64,000 nt of DNA from Hydractinia symbiolongicarpus (taxonomy: Eukaryota > Cnidaria > Hydrozoa > Anthoathecata > Hydractiniidae): NCBI RefSeq assembly GCF_029227915.1, contig NC_079884.1, forward strand, positions 11,594,001 to 11,658,000, written 5' to 3'. The notes below the pieces were generated by a model that did no database searches, was not told the DNA's origin, and saw nothing but the letters and a program-made list of their open reading frames with translations. The position numbers and the translations under genes are program-made. Of this stretch, positions 22,383 through 34,676 are shown piece by piece; position 1 is the first letter of the stretch, and each line of letters starts with the position of its first letter.

Positions 22383-25300
22383 AAGAGTGTCAGCATGAAG
22401 GAAAGGGGCAGACTTTAATGTTCTCTATACCCTACGTTCTTCATAACAACGCCGACCATTTTTGCAGACGCAACTACAGTATCTTCGTATTTTACGTCAG
22501 CAATTACGTTGGCAGTGCCGAATGCCAACGCTAATTTAAAGGGCTGATCATTGATACGAAGTTTTGAAACGAATTACGTACGGAAATTTTGAGACTTTAA
22601 TAAAGATGCAAATACATTCAATTACTCAGTAGGCCTACCAGATGACCACACTTTTCATATGTGTTATCACGCACCTCAAATTATGAAAACTGAATAATCA
22701 CTCTCCTCAATTAAGGCGAGACGCGTGAAATTCATCACGCACCTACAACAATCGAGGCGAGTGAAGTATCACTTGGCTGCTAAAATTCATATGACCAGGA
22801 CTGCGTTACGTGTATACATATATCATGGAACTTTGTAAAAATTTACAACACCTCATTTATGTGGTTCGACAGTTTACCCTGACATTTTATGACTACCAGG
22901 CATACAGGTTTTAATTGTTAGGGTGTTCTACTGCTTGGTATTGGACACTGCATATTTTAATTTGGGTGTGAACCGAGATCTAAGAGTGTCCTGGATTCTT
23001 ACCTGACTAATTGATAAACAACAAACACAAAATTCTTCAATAAGAACATTATTGTTAAGAGTTCACAAGTTTTATTTTGATCAGAGTTTTAAAATCAGCA
23101 AGGTTTATATGTTAAGCTAGCCAGCTATGCTAGAGCTATGTGGTGTCTATACTATTCCCAACTATCCTTCTAAAAATGTTAAAACATATCTTTTAAAACT
23201 ATTTCGAAAAGGAAATACCAGCCAAAGTAATTAAAATGTACAAAATTACTTAGCATCAAACTAGAAATGCTTTGATTTCTCGCGGTACATCTGGCTAAAG
23301 CTTACGAGATCAATCACTCAATACCTTGTTACAATATATAATAAAAAAAATTTCTATACCCAAACCCAGCCATATGTAGAAACAGATTATTATTTTACTT
23401 ATTATAAATATATTTTTAATCACCTTCTTATCAGTGTGCCATCGACATTATTACGAGCATGGATTGTCAAGTCCAAGTTGTTCTGCAAAAATTTTCTTTC
23501 AAAGTAACAACAACAGCAAGGTACATAACTGCCCGCGTGTTAAGCGCGGGCAAGCGGTGATTAAAAATGAAAATTAATCGCGCGATATATGTGTGCGGTG
23601 AGTTGCTTTGGATTTATACCCAGAAAAGATTAATTTGATGATAAAAAATCAGCTCTTGATTTTTATATTTATTTCTAGAGATAAATATGATCTCCTTGTT
23701 ATTACCGACACGTTTTTATAGCAACCAGGCTGAGGGTAGTTTAAGTTTCTAAACTTGTTCATGATCTTTAGTCGTTTTCTTAAAAACGTGATTTTTTTCT
23801 TCCAAAAAAAAAACGTAAACAGTAGCGGATACATTGGAAAGGATACCTGTCTCTCTTCCTTGATTTTGCTAATGCCCTGTATTTTTTCTACTCTATCGCA
23901 GATATCATTCTCGTCCCCAGGGTTTGTTGCCTGTATGTGTCAAAGGCAAAAACTCCTGCAGACGAGGTTATAACGAGGATATTATATAAAATATATGAAA
24001 TCAAATTAAAATTCACTAAGTAGAATATTTTTATCGTATAATTTTGAGCATATTTTGATTGGCGCTGGTGGAAATTTTTATCTTTCAGGGACGATTTATG
24101 CCAACTAATCAGAATTTTTAATGATTCTTCTCCGCCTGGAATCCACTTCCTGTGGTGGATAAAACCTAATTTAAGAAATGTACTTTGAAAAGGGGGTTCC
24201 ATAAAAATTCTTTGGTATTAAACACAACTTCGTTTCCAGGGCATTTTCCCGCTTCGCGACTCAGGGGCTAGGAGACCCTAGGGAGGAGAATATTCAAAGA
24301 AGATAAAGTTTACTATTCAAGACATTACGATACAAAGAATTTTTATTGCTTATGTGACGTCATACAAGGTCAAAAGGCGAAAGAGCTGGGCCCCAATTAC
24401 TTGTTGTAAATGCATTTATTGCGTAAACATTGCAGTGTGCAGTCCTCAAGAAAAACATGTATTACTTTGTCTTAGCTTATTACTTTACACAACCGTTTTA
24501 TTCTTCTGTACATGGTCTGAAGGATGTGTTTGTTAGATTCTAGGTTTATTACTTTTGGTTCATATGGGTTTGTATATTGTTTTACAAAAGTTTAAAGTTA
24601 CAGGAGATTAACTTTTTTCAGCCGAATTTTGGTGGGGAAATGTTAACCGATTTACGGCGCTATTAATTATCAATGTTGTAACATCCCGTGGAGTAAAATG
24701 GCACGTACTAGTATTGGATCGGTCTCAAAAAACGTCAGTTTCTTCAGAGTCGCTATTACGTCTTTAATCTCGTATTGCGATGGTGGCGTTTTAAAGAGAA
24801 ATTTCGATTATTAACTAATTAAATAACTTCGATTATTTTCTCCTTATTTTTCTTCCAGGTTACTAGTGTGCTAGTGTCCCATTTCCAGATTCTTTAAAGC
24901 ATTGTACTTTGCTTTCGAAGTCACCTCATTGCGTCTCATCATGGATGCCATTGTTGGGAATGATGTACTCTTGAGTGCCGAATAAACGGCCCCCACCCGC
25001 TTTTTAATTTTCAACTTTTCATTAGAACCCTTCCTCACCCCCTCACCCCGGTTATTAATTTTTGATGAACATTGTCACTCATTTATATACCAAAGTCCAT
25101 CATTCATAAAATGGTATACTGATTTGCGAAAATTTATATACATACCGTAGCTACATTGAATCAATATGGGAAGTCATGTAATGAAACATGACTTAAAAAA
25201 TGGTTTTTCTGTTTTGTTTTAACATTTTACATGTGAGTGTAATGCTGGAGGTTAAATTTACCCCTACCCCTAACTATAAAGATGCCACCGTTTTTTTGGC

Positions 25301-26860
25301 ACTTGAGAATAAAATATTAACAGACAAACAAAAATACTCAAAAGCTTTTTCAAAACATTCTATTCCAATGAAATGTTTGATTGTAAAAAAATCGAATATT
25401 ATAGAAACGTTCTATTGTTAAAAACTTCGAATTTCATGAGAAAGTTCGATTATTGGAAAAGTTCGAACTTCATTGAAACGTTCGACTGTTGAAAAATTTG
25501 AATTATAAAACTTTAAACGGACAAAATTTCCAAAATTCGAATTACATGATCAAAATTTGCTCACGGGACCTAGAAAACTGTTCGATTTTCAAAATTTATC
25601 AAATTACATGAGTTCGAATTATAGGAGTTTTCTTTTAACGATTTTAGAGTAAATTCGGACGGGACCGGAGAATTCGTTTGAATTATATGACTATTCGAAT
25701 TATAGGAGTTCGAATTACATGACTTCAACTGTATTTGTTTTACCCGTTGACGTTTATGGCTTTTTTGTAACAGAATACGACGCCAAATAATCGCTTTTAT
25801 CTGGCCGACTTATTTTATCCGTCATCAGGAAAATTGAAATATGTCCATTTTAATTATTAAAAACAGCTTGTGGTGAAATTTTAAGATTTCTCATTCCTTA
25901 ATGGAATAAAATTTCGCGAGAATTAAATTTCATAACCTTAATTACCACTGTCGGTAATTTCGTCATTCGTGAAAATAAATTCTTGCGAAATTTATTATTT
26001 CGGAACCTTTAGTCAAATGTGGGCGCAAAAACTTATTGTGCTCTTGTAGATTTCCCAATTTCGACACTGCCTTCCCCTTTTTTTATATATATATTTTTAA
26101 TACCCGATTAATTTTTTATGGTAAGAGTGTATTGGAGACACTTCTTCGTAAATTGTGAAAGCAATTGGTTCCATAAAAAAAGATAAAAGACAAATTTTGT
26201 AAATGTCATTTTTTCTTGTATTTATATAGTACTGATAAATGTCCAGTGTTTTTTTGCTTATTCCTCTCTGGATACCCAATCCACTTTGGTTATATTTTTT
26301 ATGTTTAAGACTACTTAAAGTATGGTACATAAATTTCACAATTTCGCTTTTTAAAATCGTAACTGCACCTTTTCACGCCAACAGTGATAATTTCACGAAA
26401 ATTTTCCGGTGTGATTTCTAACTAATGTTTTTACTCCTTCGAAATATGGTCATAATACAACTTCGTCCTCAAGGTCTTGTGGCTTCTGGAGCCGTTATTA
26501 CGTAGTGGCCAACAATGACCCTGAAATAATGAGATAAAAGCATTCCATTTGCAAAACAATTTAAAATTGCATTATGAAATAAGCTGTTATGAAATAATTA
26601 CAAACGAGTCTTCTTCTGAAGCAACACTACGTGTGATAATTAAACGCTTTTTTTAACATAAAATTCAATATTTTTACTTTAAATTTTAATTGTCAATTTT
26701 TATTTGAGAGCTCTTTTAATGACGGATTTGAGGTTAAAGATAATAAGACTACATAGTTTTCTACTTATTCGTCAACCTCGAACCCAGTACCTGTAGTGTT
26801 TTTGATATGAAGATGAAACTCGTACGAGGCTCTGGTACAACAGACTTGAAATTCGCCCAA
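22383..26860. other. Gene-poor interval with short inverted and dispersed repeats
   Basis: No gene recognised. Items seen: a small GC-rich hairpin GCCCGCG-TGTTAAG-CGCGGGC at about 23530-23550; a GC-rich patch at 24240-24290 resembling the CCAGGGC ends of the foldback elements elsewhere in the window; and repeated TTCGAATTAT/TTCGAATTACATGA motifs at 25400-25730. Confidence 0.4.
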
Positions 26861-26863
26861 AAT

Positions 26864-27095
26864 TAAGCATGCCGCACGTAGTGTAGTGGGTTCGTCTGCG
26901 GCTCCCAGTTCTGGTGACCGCGGATCGAATCCCGCTCACTGCTTGGCAGTATGTTAGTGATGAACAAAGTAGTTCTTCTTCAATATGACTTACACGCATT
27001 ATACTCGCCCGTCATGATCAGAGGTCTGATCGGAGTGAAGCATTCTCTGTTGAGAATGAAATACGGATGTGCTATGATAAATATTCACCTATAAA
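26864..27095 (+). mobile_element. tRNA-derived SINE, family A copy 1
   Basis: The head is tRNA-like: an A-box-like GTAGTGTAGTGGGTTCG and a B-box GGATCGAATCC spaced as in a tRNA gene. A non-tRNA body follows, ending around TCATTCTC/TGTTGAGAATGAAATACGGATGTG. The same order recurs twice on the minus strand near 63.2-63.5 kb, which shows this is a dispersed family and not a tRNA gene. Confidence 0.85.
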
Positions 27096-30000
27096 CATCT
27101 GGCAAGTCTGTCACTGATAATCTCTCATTGGAGCTCCAGTGTTCACAGCAAATATACCCATTTTTCTAGTTAATACTATCTGTTTTTAAAATCTTCCGAT
27201 ATTGCGATTTTAAAGATTCTAATCTTGGTAAACGATAAAATCTTAAAGGCTTCCCATCAATACCCAAAGTTGTGTGGTTGTTGAAACACAAGGCTGATGC
27301 ACCAGACCACCTAACCATTTTTGTTGTAGTTTTTAGCTAGCTAACGTTTGTAATGACACCTTCCAGTATATTCGGAAAGGTCTTCACCAAGTGTTAAACT
27401 ATACGATTATGCAGCTAAATGTTTATAATAACGTTATAACATATTATAAAGCTGGACGTGTTGTGTTTAACTCCATTTGCTTCAATTTGCCCAACAACCC
27501 CCCCCCCCCCACTATGGATTTTTTCCCCACAAGAAAAACATTAGCGCCCATTCCTCCAGTCTATGAATTTAGCTAGTTACGGAAGTTTTTGTCAATTTTG
27601 GGAAAATTAGTTCCCCTGAAAATTATTTGGAAACTTGCTATTCGCGAAAAATTAATTACAGCGAAATTTTGAATTATTCCTTCATTTTTGATACTAAATA
27701 TAATAGAAATGTAAATTTCAGCTTTAGTAGTTTTTTATGTCTCCTACTTAAATACCTTTAAAAAACGGTATAAATTGGAAAACTAAATTTCATTATATTC
27801 TTTTTTCGCACAATTTGCGAATATTAGGACTTGGTAATTAGGTCTCGAAAAAAATAAATCTTATTTTAAAAACCTTTCTTGCAAAAATTAGTTCTCTCGA
27901 AAATACATTCCAAAAATGTGTCCACCAAATAAGATTTACGCGATGATCATTTTCAACAGTGCAGCCTCGTCTCCAGCACTTGTTAGGCTGTCCAAATATA
28001 AAAATCCTAACAAGCCCTGGGGATGAGGTTGGCCACAGTGCAAATTTTGTTAAGTGGGCACTTTACGTCGTGACTCTTACGTGTTGTTATATAAATACTG
28101 TGAATACTGTAATTACTATAAATACGTTGTTATAATCCTTTTAACAACAGAATGAAAATTTATCTCCTATGAGTCAGTTTTCTGTCGTTAAATTTGGCAA
28201 TACTTTAGCCAGGAGACTCAGCAATTTTTTTTACCACAAGGAAATCAAAATGGTTAAGGTTTGAAAAATTACGCTGGTTTGGAAACTAAATTTCTGCGGT
28301 GAGAATACCGTCCGCTCTTTTTGATTGGTTACGTCTATTGTTCTTTGCTCACGTGATCATTCTTGTTATTGATGGAGCGACGGAATTGAATAAATGTTCG
28401 AATTTCTTTCACTAATTTGGTTTAGTGTTGACGTCTTCTACGACGGTGAATATCCAACGACTGCAAATAGCAAAAGCCAACATACCATCGTTTGTTTTCA
28501 TATAAAAAATCTAAAATTTAACGATGAAACAATTTTTGGGGCATTGGATTGACGATTAATTTTTGTTCGGGCGATTTATAAATTTATCAGACAAAAAAAA
28601 GTCGTAGCAACAGTGTTAATTTCTATCGCTAAATGTATCGTCTGGTGGAAACCAAACGTTAATGACACCGTGAATGAGAATCATACGACATTAGTTTATT
28701 GTAGACATCCACAAATAATCGCCGTCTTCTGTAATGTTTTCGTCTACACACTATTGTATTATTAACAACTTAAAAATACGTCGTGGCTAAAAAACATTTT
28801 TTTTTGCTTTTTTGCTGGGTGACGAAAATTTTAACAGCGAAATTTTTTTCCCGACGAAATTAATAACCGACCAATATTTTTGGCCGACGAACATTTTTAT
28901 CCTACGAATTTTATCTGCGGAGATGGTTTTTTGTTTAATTCAAAGATTGTTTTTTTGCATGAAAGACGTCAAAAGGAAGAACAAATTTTAAAAATAAATT
29001 ATTTAAGCTTCAATGACATTGAAGTCATTGAAGAAGAAAATCTCTCAATTGACAAAAATGTTGATGAGGAACTAACTTCAAACACGGTAAGTGAAAACGC
29101 GGGTTGTATTGTAATTAATAAGTGATAACAAACAATAAGAAGATATGAAATATTAAAATAAAGTCTTTTTTTACATATATCCGGACGAATAATTTAGTTG
29201 GGTTTTTTCACCGATAAAGTAGCGTGTTAGAAAGGTTTCAATCCTATAAAAGAATTAAGTTTATGTTATTGCATCACTGGTGATCAGTTCATCAAATATG
29301 CGCACAATTACTAGCAACAATATTTAAGTTGTTTCCTGTGACGTCACAAACATGACTGGCAAGATATACTTTTGCTCATATGTCGTAGCTTATACCATTT
29401 GATATATAAGTTCTAGATAGGTTCGGAGTTAAATAAACTGTTGTACTGTCAGGAATGATCATAATTTAAAGATAGAAAATTTAATAATAAAACATAATTT
29501 TAGTTTCGCACGCCGCGTAATTAAAACAATTAACAAAAATTCCGATATTTTCTAAAAATTGCGAATCCAGATTTTCTTTTTACTAAATTAACTGACAATT
29601 ATGCATCCTTTGCAACAGGGTCTATATCACAATTTTTTGGTCTTCTTCCAAATAGATAGCAGAAACTTGCATTAGTTTTGTCGAAAAAAGTAATTCCTCA
29701 CCTAGACTTTCTCTTTCTTTCTAAAGCAACAACAAAAAAAAAATCTGCAAAAGAGAAAAAAAAAGGGTGTTTTTAGCTTTTCCAAATTAATATTCACCTA
29801 CAATCTAAATATGTACAAATTGATTAACTACCTAAGAGGAAGAAACGTTTGTGTATAATTATTCTTAGAGGCTTCCTTCGCAATGCATAGAGTTGTTTTG
29901 GCGGCTTCGGAAATTTATGGAAAAGCAGATGTGGTATACCGCTATCATTTCTCAACTTTTTAAAACAAAAATAAATGCAATTTTTTGAATCCTCACCTGA

Positions 30001-30420
30001 AACTTAATAAAATGTGAAATCTTTAAAATTCGTACTGTAAACAAACAACCTGTTCAGGGGCGGATACAGGAATTTAAACAAGTTAGTCCATTATTTTACA
30101 AAGTCACCAAGAAATGGGCGTTAAAAGAACGCAAGGCGTTTAGGGGTGTTTTTTACTTAGTGCATAAAATCCCATTTTGAAAATACAGTAAACCAATATG
30201 AGGAAAACCAAGAGGGACAGGTCTATATATTAGCCACTTTTATACTGAGATTTAAGCCGGTTTACTTAAAATGACATGTTTTGTAAAGTGACCGGTTTTC
30301 ACACCGTGTTTAGGTTAAAAATTTTGCACGCTTTGAAAAAAATCTTGATTATTTTAACCCTCTATCCAGGAGGCACTTTTTTAACAACAACAAATTTTTG
30401 TATACCGCATTTTTACTCTA
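27096..30420. other. Gene-poor interval
   Basis: Holds a run of 13 C at about 27499-27511, a mini foldback element (separate entry), and an open frame at 28880-29125 (+). That frame has an acidic end and a good donor (ACACG|GTAAGTG), so it may be an isolated exon, but no partner exon was found. Confidence 0.35.
27962..28032. mobile_element. Mini foldback element (about 70 bp)
   Basis: Arms 27965-27987 (CCTCGTCTCCAGCACTTGTT, AGG) and 28006-28028 pair over 23 bp with about four mismatches around an 18-bp loop. The ends resemble the CAACCTCGTCCCCAGGGC termini of the 8.9-kb element at 44.3-53.2 kb. It is probably a deletion derivative of a related DNA transposon. Confidence 0.65.
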
Positions 30421-31144
30421 CTTATTGATGGACTAGTCAAATCTTTTTTCATGCGTTTAAAATCAGCTGCTTCTTTTAATGTGGACATCAACTCAGATGT
30501 CATTTTTACACCAACAAATTCTGCAAGCTTTGTAACTGTCTCCTCGAAATTTCTAATTAAATCCTCGCAATGTAGCAAAAGAGTATTTTCATTAGAAGCA
30601 TTCAGCCAACATCTATACCACTGATACCAATCTCCCCAAAGAGTAGAATCCGATACAAACATTCTGTAAAACGTCTCAAACTCGAGCGTGTTGTATATCT
30701 CTTGGGTTTTTGTTTCGCATCTCGTGCAACAATAATCTTTTTTGCCTTTGTCGACTTAGGTGCCACCCAAAATGGTAAATGCGTTTTTAATAGGCGGCGA
30801 GGAGCATCTTCCAATGCTTTTGCAGCGTGGTAGCCAAAGTATCCTGTTTCATCTTTTTTCAGTTCTATAAAAGGAGACATTTCCTCCATTTCTTTAATAT
30901 TAATTTTAAGCACTGAATCAGCTCCATACATCATTACCAACAACAATCTCCTTGTTATTGTTGTTCCTGATCTTGGATATGTTGCCAGTAAGATGTCTGT
31001 TTCTTTCAATTCCATATTATGTATTAGCTCCAAATAGGTGGGAGGAAAATAATTACCAACTGTTATAGAGTTTACTCCATCTGTTGCAATTTTTTGGTCC
31101 CTCACCTTTGGGAAATCGTCAGTACAAGGCTCTATTGAAATCAT
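30381..31144 (-). pseudogene. Broken sulfotransferase (duplicate of SULT copy 4)
   Basis: This is nearly identical to the copy at 36.1-37.0 kb. About 40 bp around 30700-30720 are missing, removing the middle of the 3'-phosphate-binding DTLISMYYFYKND segment and shifting the frame. The 3' end stops at the duplication border (about 30422), so the RKGVIGEY region and the stop codon are gone and replaced by unrelated sequence. The PAPS loop TYPRSGTT is still present. It cannot make a normal enzyme. Confidence 0.92.
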
Positions 31145-32272
31145 AGTAACAGAAATCAAAACAACAGGTGCTATATTTCATAAAGATTAGGTGCTTGCAA
31201 AAATGAAATAATGAGAGGTAGTAGTCGAACTTGTCAAAGTTCACCTTTCATTGTTCACAACGAACTAAGACATTGGACCTAAGATTACTTTATTAGATCC
31301 AATATCTTAAGCTTAGTTTAGTTTAGTAAAGTTTTTAAATTTACGGCTTTATTTGATGACATTATTGTCAACAAAAATCTAATTTGTCGGCAAATAATTG
31401 CGACCTCAAAACATTCTCTTAGCAAATGTCACAGACAGACACGGAAGTACCCAATTGTTATAACAGACTAGTTGTTGGACCTCGAGGGGAGATCCCCTCA
31501 AGCAGAAGAAAACTCTCTTTAATTCATAAAACAATATTTACAGAAATAGAATTTTTGATGACGGAATTAATCCCATCCTTAGCAAGGGAAATCTTTAGAA
31601 TTTGTCAACCAGTTGTCATAATTTCATACACTTAAATCGCAGAACAAAATAATATATATCGTATACGTATAATCTTGTTGACCAGTTATCCGATGTCAGC
31701 AATGATTCACAAATAAAACATTCTCTTTCGGAAATTTCTTTACGCTTTACCTCCATTGTTTAGAGCCTGGAATACTGATTTAAATAATGCATGAAATCAT
31801 GTGCTTTTGACAGAGAAACTGGACTTTAAATGTTTTTAATGACGTCATCAGCCTGTCCATTCTGAAACAGTTTGGTCCGTTTTCTTCCTACTTACACGCG
31901 CGGTGAGAAATAATTGACGTCACAAACCCGTTTCAAAGTTATTTAGCGTAAGTTATAAGTGCACTGCAATGACTTCATAAATTGAAAATAAGATGTTAAT
32001 GTTTAATAATTAATGTTTAATTACTAGCCGAAGTCCCGTGGAAGAATCCACTGAATCTCTCATCGAGTCCATATGATGGGTGCCAAATAAAAACATAGAA
32101 CACAGTAATAACAACTTGCATTATTCTATATCTATAACCGCTGAAACATAAGCATGTGCAGCAAAAAAAAATAATAATAAAAGAGAAAAAACGCCCTGGG
32201 ATTAGGGTTGTTCACAATCTGCATTGTACAGAACGTTCAAAAATATAAGCAGGTCAACAACAAAATAAAAAT
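30422..32272. repeat. Segmental duplication, copy A (partner 36216-38126)
   Basis: About 1.85 kb is shared in the same orientation with 36216-38126. It begins at TTATTGATGGACTAGTC inside the SULT gene, covers its upstream region, and ends near GCAGGTCAACAACAAAATAA. Differences are few (single bases, the roughly 40-bp deletion, small poly-A changes), so the duplication is recent. Confidence 0.9.
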
Positions 32273-33293
32273 AAAATAAAATAAAAATGCACAAGGTCTA
32301 ACACAATCGAAGGTGTCTAACAACGCTTATGTAAAAAGTTAAATCTGCTAAAACTATATACTTGCTTTGCCATGCCAGATGTACATCAAGGAAAATGGTA
32401 TAGCAGACATTAGAAAAATCGTTAAAAAAGGTTATTGCAAAATTTCCACAACGTACAGTTTCTAATGCATCGTACCAAGTTAGCTATTTAGTCTATTGTA
32501 TACAGCAACTCCCCCAATGCGCAAACGTGCCGTGCATGATAACAATGCAGTGCTTTCGAATTTAAGAATCGAATATATTTTAGACGGTAACGTAACAGAT
32601 GTAACCATTAATTTAACTTTGTTTACATAAAGGTTCATTATAACGACATCAACCACTTCGTAGCGTTAAAAGCAGTATACACGCTGTATTTTATAAGAAT
32701 AGTTTTTTTTTTGTTTAAGCCTTCATGTTCTTAATTTTCCCTGGTGTACTAGCCCATTGCTTTGCAGAGAAAAAGGTTCAGTTTGGAGATATATACGCAA
32801 TAAAAAAGTAAACTTCTAAAAAAATTTGTGCATCATACAAATTTGTATATTAAACAAACAATCCAGCTCAGACATATTCTTAGGATATTCTGACCCATTG
32901 ATAAGAGAATATTCTTACAAAAAAATGTTAAATATGTTCAGGCTGAAGACAAAACATATTTAACTTCATATTTAAGGGAAAGTTTAGCTGGAAGCGTGTA
33001 AACGGCTTAAAAACGTTATTACCTAAATTAATTTCTCTACCAGATACTCTAAACAACACACCTGGTTTTCTTTCGCTTTCTCAGTAGTAGCTAGGGTTTT
33101 CTGGATAAAAGTCCAATCATTAATAAACTTCGCTTCATCCAAAAGAAAACAAATTGAAAATGTATGGATGGATTGCGTGTTTACGAAACCGAACGCATAC
33201 GCACTAGGTGGCAGGATAGTAGCGCCAGTTTGGTGGAGGCGACAAAGTGAAAACAAGAGGCTCTGGTTGTGATTTGTACTTATATTTGAAGAA
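32273..33293. other. Intergenic, no gene seen
   Basis: AT-rich. Frames at 33023-33446 on the minus strand are antisense to the THAP exon and have no support of their own. Confidence 0.4.
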
Positions 33294-33790
33294 ATGCCTG
33301 ATTCTTGTTGTGCAGAAGGCTGCTCCAAGTTGGAAAATTAAAATTTTATCGCATACCGTTCGGTCACAACGAAGAAAGCAAGAAACTTTTTTGGGTACAA
33401 GCAATAAAGAGAGAAAAATGGACAGAAAAACAAATAGATAACTCAAGAATTTGCAGTGAACATTTTATATCTGGTAAATAAAAATACTTTTTTATATAAA
33501 ACATATTTTCTAAACAACAAAAGTAATGTTATCCATATAGCTAGCTAGTTATTTAGATGTAGCTGCTAGATATATAAAATTAAACTCTTTCCTTCTAATG
33601 CTAGCTAACCTAGCTAGCTATTTAGTAGCTATATTATATAACTAAATGATCCACAAAAAAGTCTCAGCAAATTTTTTTGTATATTTCAGGAGAAAAATCT
33701 AAAGGCCCACACCATCCCAGATTACGTGCCATCAAAGTTCGCGCGCAAAAAGGAAGTGTTTCAGCAACACAAGCTACACAGATTTGAGTG
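33294..33790 (+). pseudogene. Decayed THAP-type zinc-finger gene (N-terminal part)
   Basis: THAP domains are C2CH DNA-binding fingers shared with P-element-type transposases. Exon 1 (33294-33473) begins MPDSCCAEGCSK, supplying the first Cys pair. A 1-nt deletion near 33341 is followed by FYRIPFGHNEESKKLFW and REKWTEKQI, then ICSEHFISG with the C-x2-H pair. The donor is CTG|GTAAAT and the acceptor is at 33689. Exon 2 gives EKSKGPHHP and, after a second 1-nt shift near 33718, the DYVPSKF motif that closes THAP domains. Two frameshifts and an in-frame TGA at about 33787 mean it is inactive. Downstream it runs directly into the inverted YqaJ relic. Confidence 0.8.
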
Positions 33791-34055
33791 AGTACAAAAA
33801 AGAAGGATGTCTTCTACATCTAGTCACACTGACACTGATGCTGACCTTGATACAGGTGTAGACAATGTTGAAAATGATGCAGAGCTGTGTGTTTGTAACA
33901 ATCATTTGCTGCTGGATTTGGAAATAATACTGATGATTTGTTTTTATGTTGCCATCCGAATCAATAGGGAATGTTTTATCACACTCAACATCATCCAAAC
34001 CTGAGCTGTATTTATAAGGACATTTCATTTCTAAAACGCCTAAGCCGTGAGCATC

Positions 34056-34107
34056 AGAATACCCATTTATGGGAGCATCAGGTAATGCTCTCATAAATGG
34101 GTATTCT
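34056..34107. repeat. Hairpin with 23-bp arms and 6-nt loop
   Basis: Arms are 34056-34078 (AGAATACCCATTTATGGGAG, CAT) and 34085-34107, with a single mismatch. The loop is CAGGTA. It lies inside the YqaJ reading frame, which stays open across it. Confidence 0.93.
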
Positions 34108-34258
34108 TCTGACACATGTAAACCAGTTTCTTTTACAATAAAGTTTTCATGATCTTTTGTGAACACCTCAACAAATGTTTTCCTAGCAGTTGCTTCCATG
34201 TCAATACCGTATTGTTGTTCTCTTACAGTTAAATTTGTAGAATATTGCATGATTGTTT

Positions 34259-34310
34259 CTGTAAAATTATTTTTAACTCTAACCCTAACCCTAACCCTAA
34301 AGGTTTAAAC
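34259..34310 (-). repeat. 52-nt intron built largely of telomere repeats
   Basis: On the minus strand a GTTTAAAC...TTTTACAG intron contains three perfect TTAGGG units and one TTAGAG. It joins two YqaJ coding segments in frame (phase 1). (TTAGGG)n is the usual metazoan telomere repeat, so this is a short interstitial telomeric sequence. Confidence 0.8.
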
Positions 34311-34676
34311 TATATGCTCTTTTTAAGACAGATGCTGTGATTCTACCTGCTCTATGAATTTGCCATGCTGTTGACAAGCGCTCTTCTCTTGTAACTTTCG
34401 TTAAAATTTTGTACTGACTGTCACAGTAGCCGTTTTTGTATTTGTAATAAAGCTCTCTGCACTCTGACTGAATTTCTTCAGGATTATTATTAATTGTGGC
34501 ATAATGTTTTGCGCCTCACTCAATTTATGACATAGCTACTATAGTAAAGCGCTTCACCTAAATGTGTGGCACAGTTTACACTTCTTATTAATCGCTCTTT
34601 CAAGTGTTCAACGCCAGGTAACACAGTTACTTGCGGCTTAACCGGGCGTTTGGACTCTGGGTTCCCTTGCTAGTCA

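Larger units (their letters stand above)
33887..34500 (-). pseudogene. YqaJ-type (PD-(D/E)XK) nuclease relic
   Basis: Viral-recombinase/YqaJ nucleases are common companions of invertebrate mobile elements. Minus-strand exon about 34311-34500 encodes EERLSTAWQIHRAGRITAS, the family's N-terminal signature. After a 52-nt phase-1 intron (34259-34310), exon 33887-34258 encodes QYGIDMEATARKTF, then GLGVLEMKCPYKY (catalytic E-x-K) and YYFQIQQQMIVTNTQL. The substrate loop normally read as A(S/T)PDG is disturbed by a near-perfect hairpin. The 3' part is lost at the junction with the THAP relic, and upstream sequence to about 34620 is broken by stops. Confidence 0.75.

Noticed and set aside
26870-26945. 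A tRNA gene suggested by A- and B-box-like sequences
   Set aside because: No proper cloverleaf or acceptor stem could be formed, and the same head with an attached body recurs near 63.2-63.5 kb; it is a SINE.
31426-31635. A 69-aa plus-strand frame upstream of the broken sulfotransferase
   Set aside because: The nearly identical duplicate at about 37.26-37.46 kb has a one-base insertion that breaks it, and no family is recognised; it is probably noncoding.
33807-34004. A plus-strand frame continuing the THAP gene after a TGA
   Set aside because: Its second half is antisense to the YqaJ coding segment, and the first half has an in-frame stop before it; it is not a supportable exon.
34275-34303. 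A chromosome end, from the CCCTAA repeats
   Set aside because: Only about four units, embedded between two coding segments; it is an interstitial telomeric sequence.
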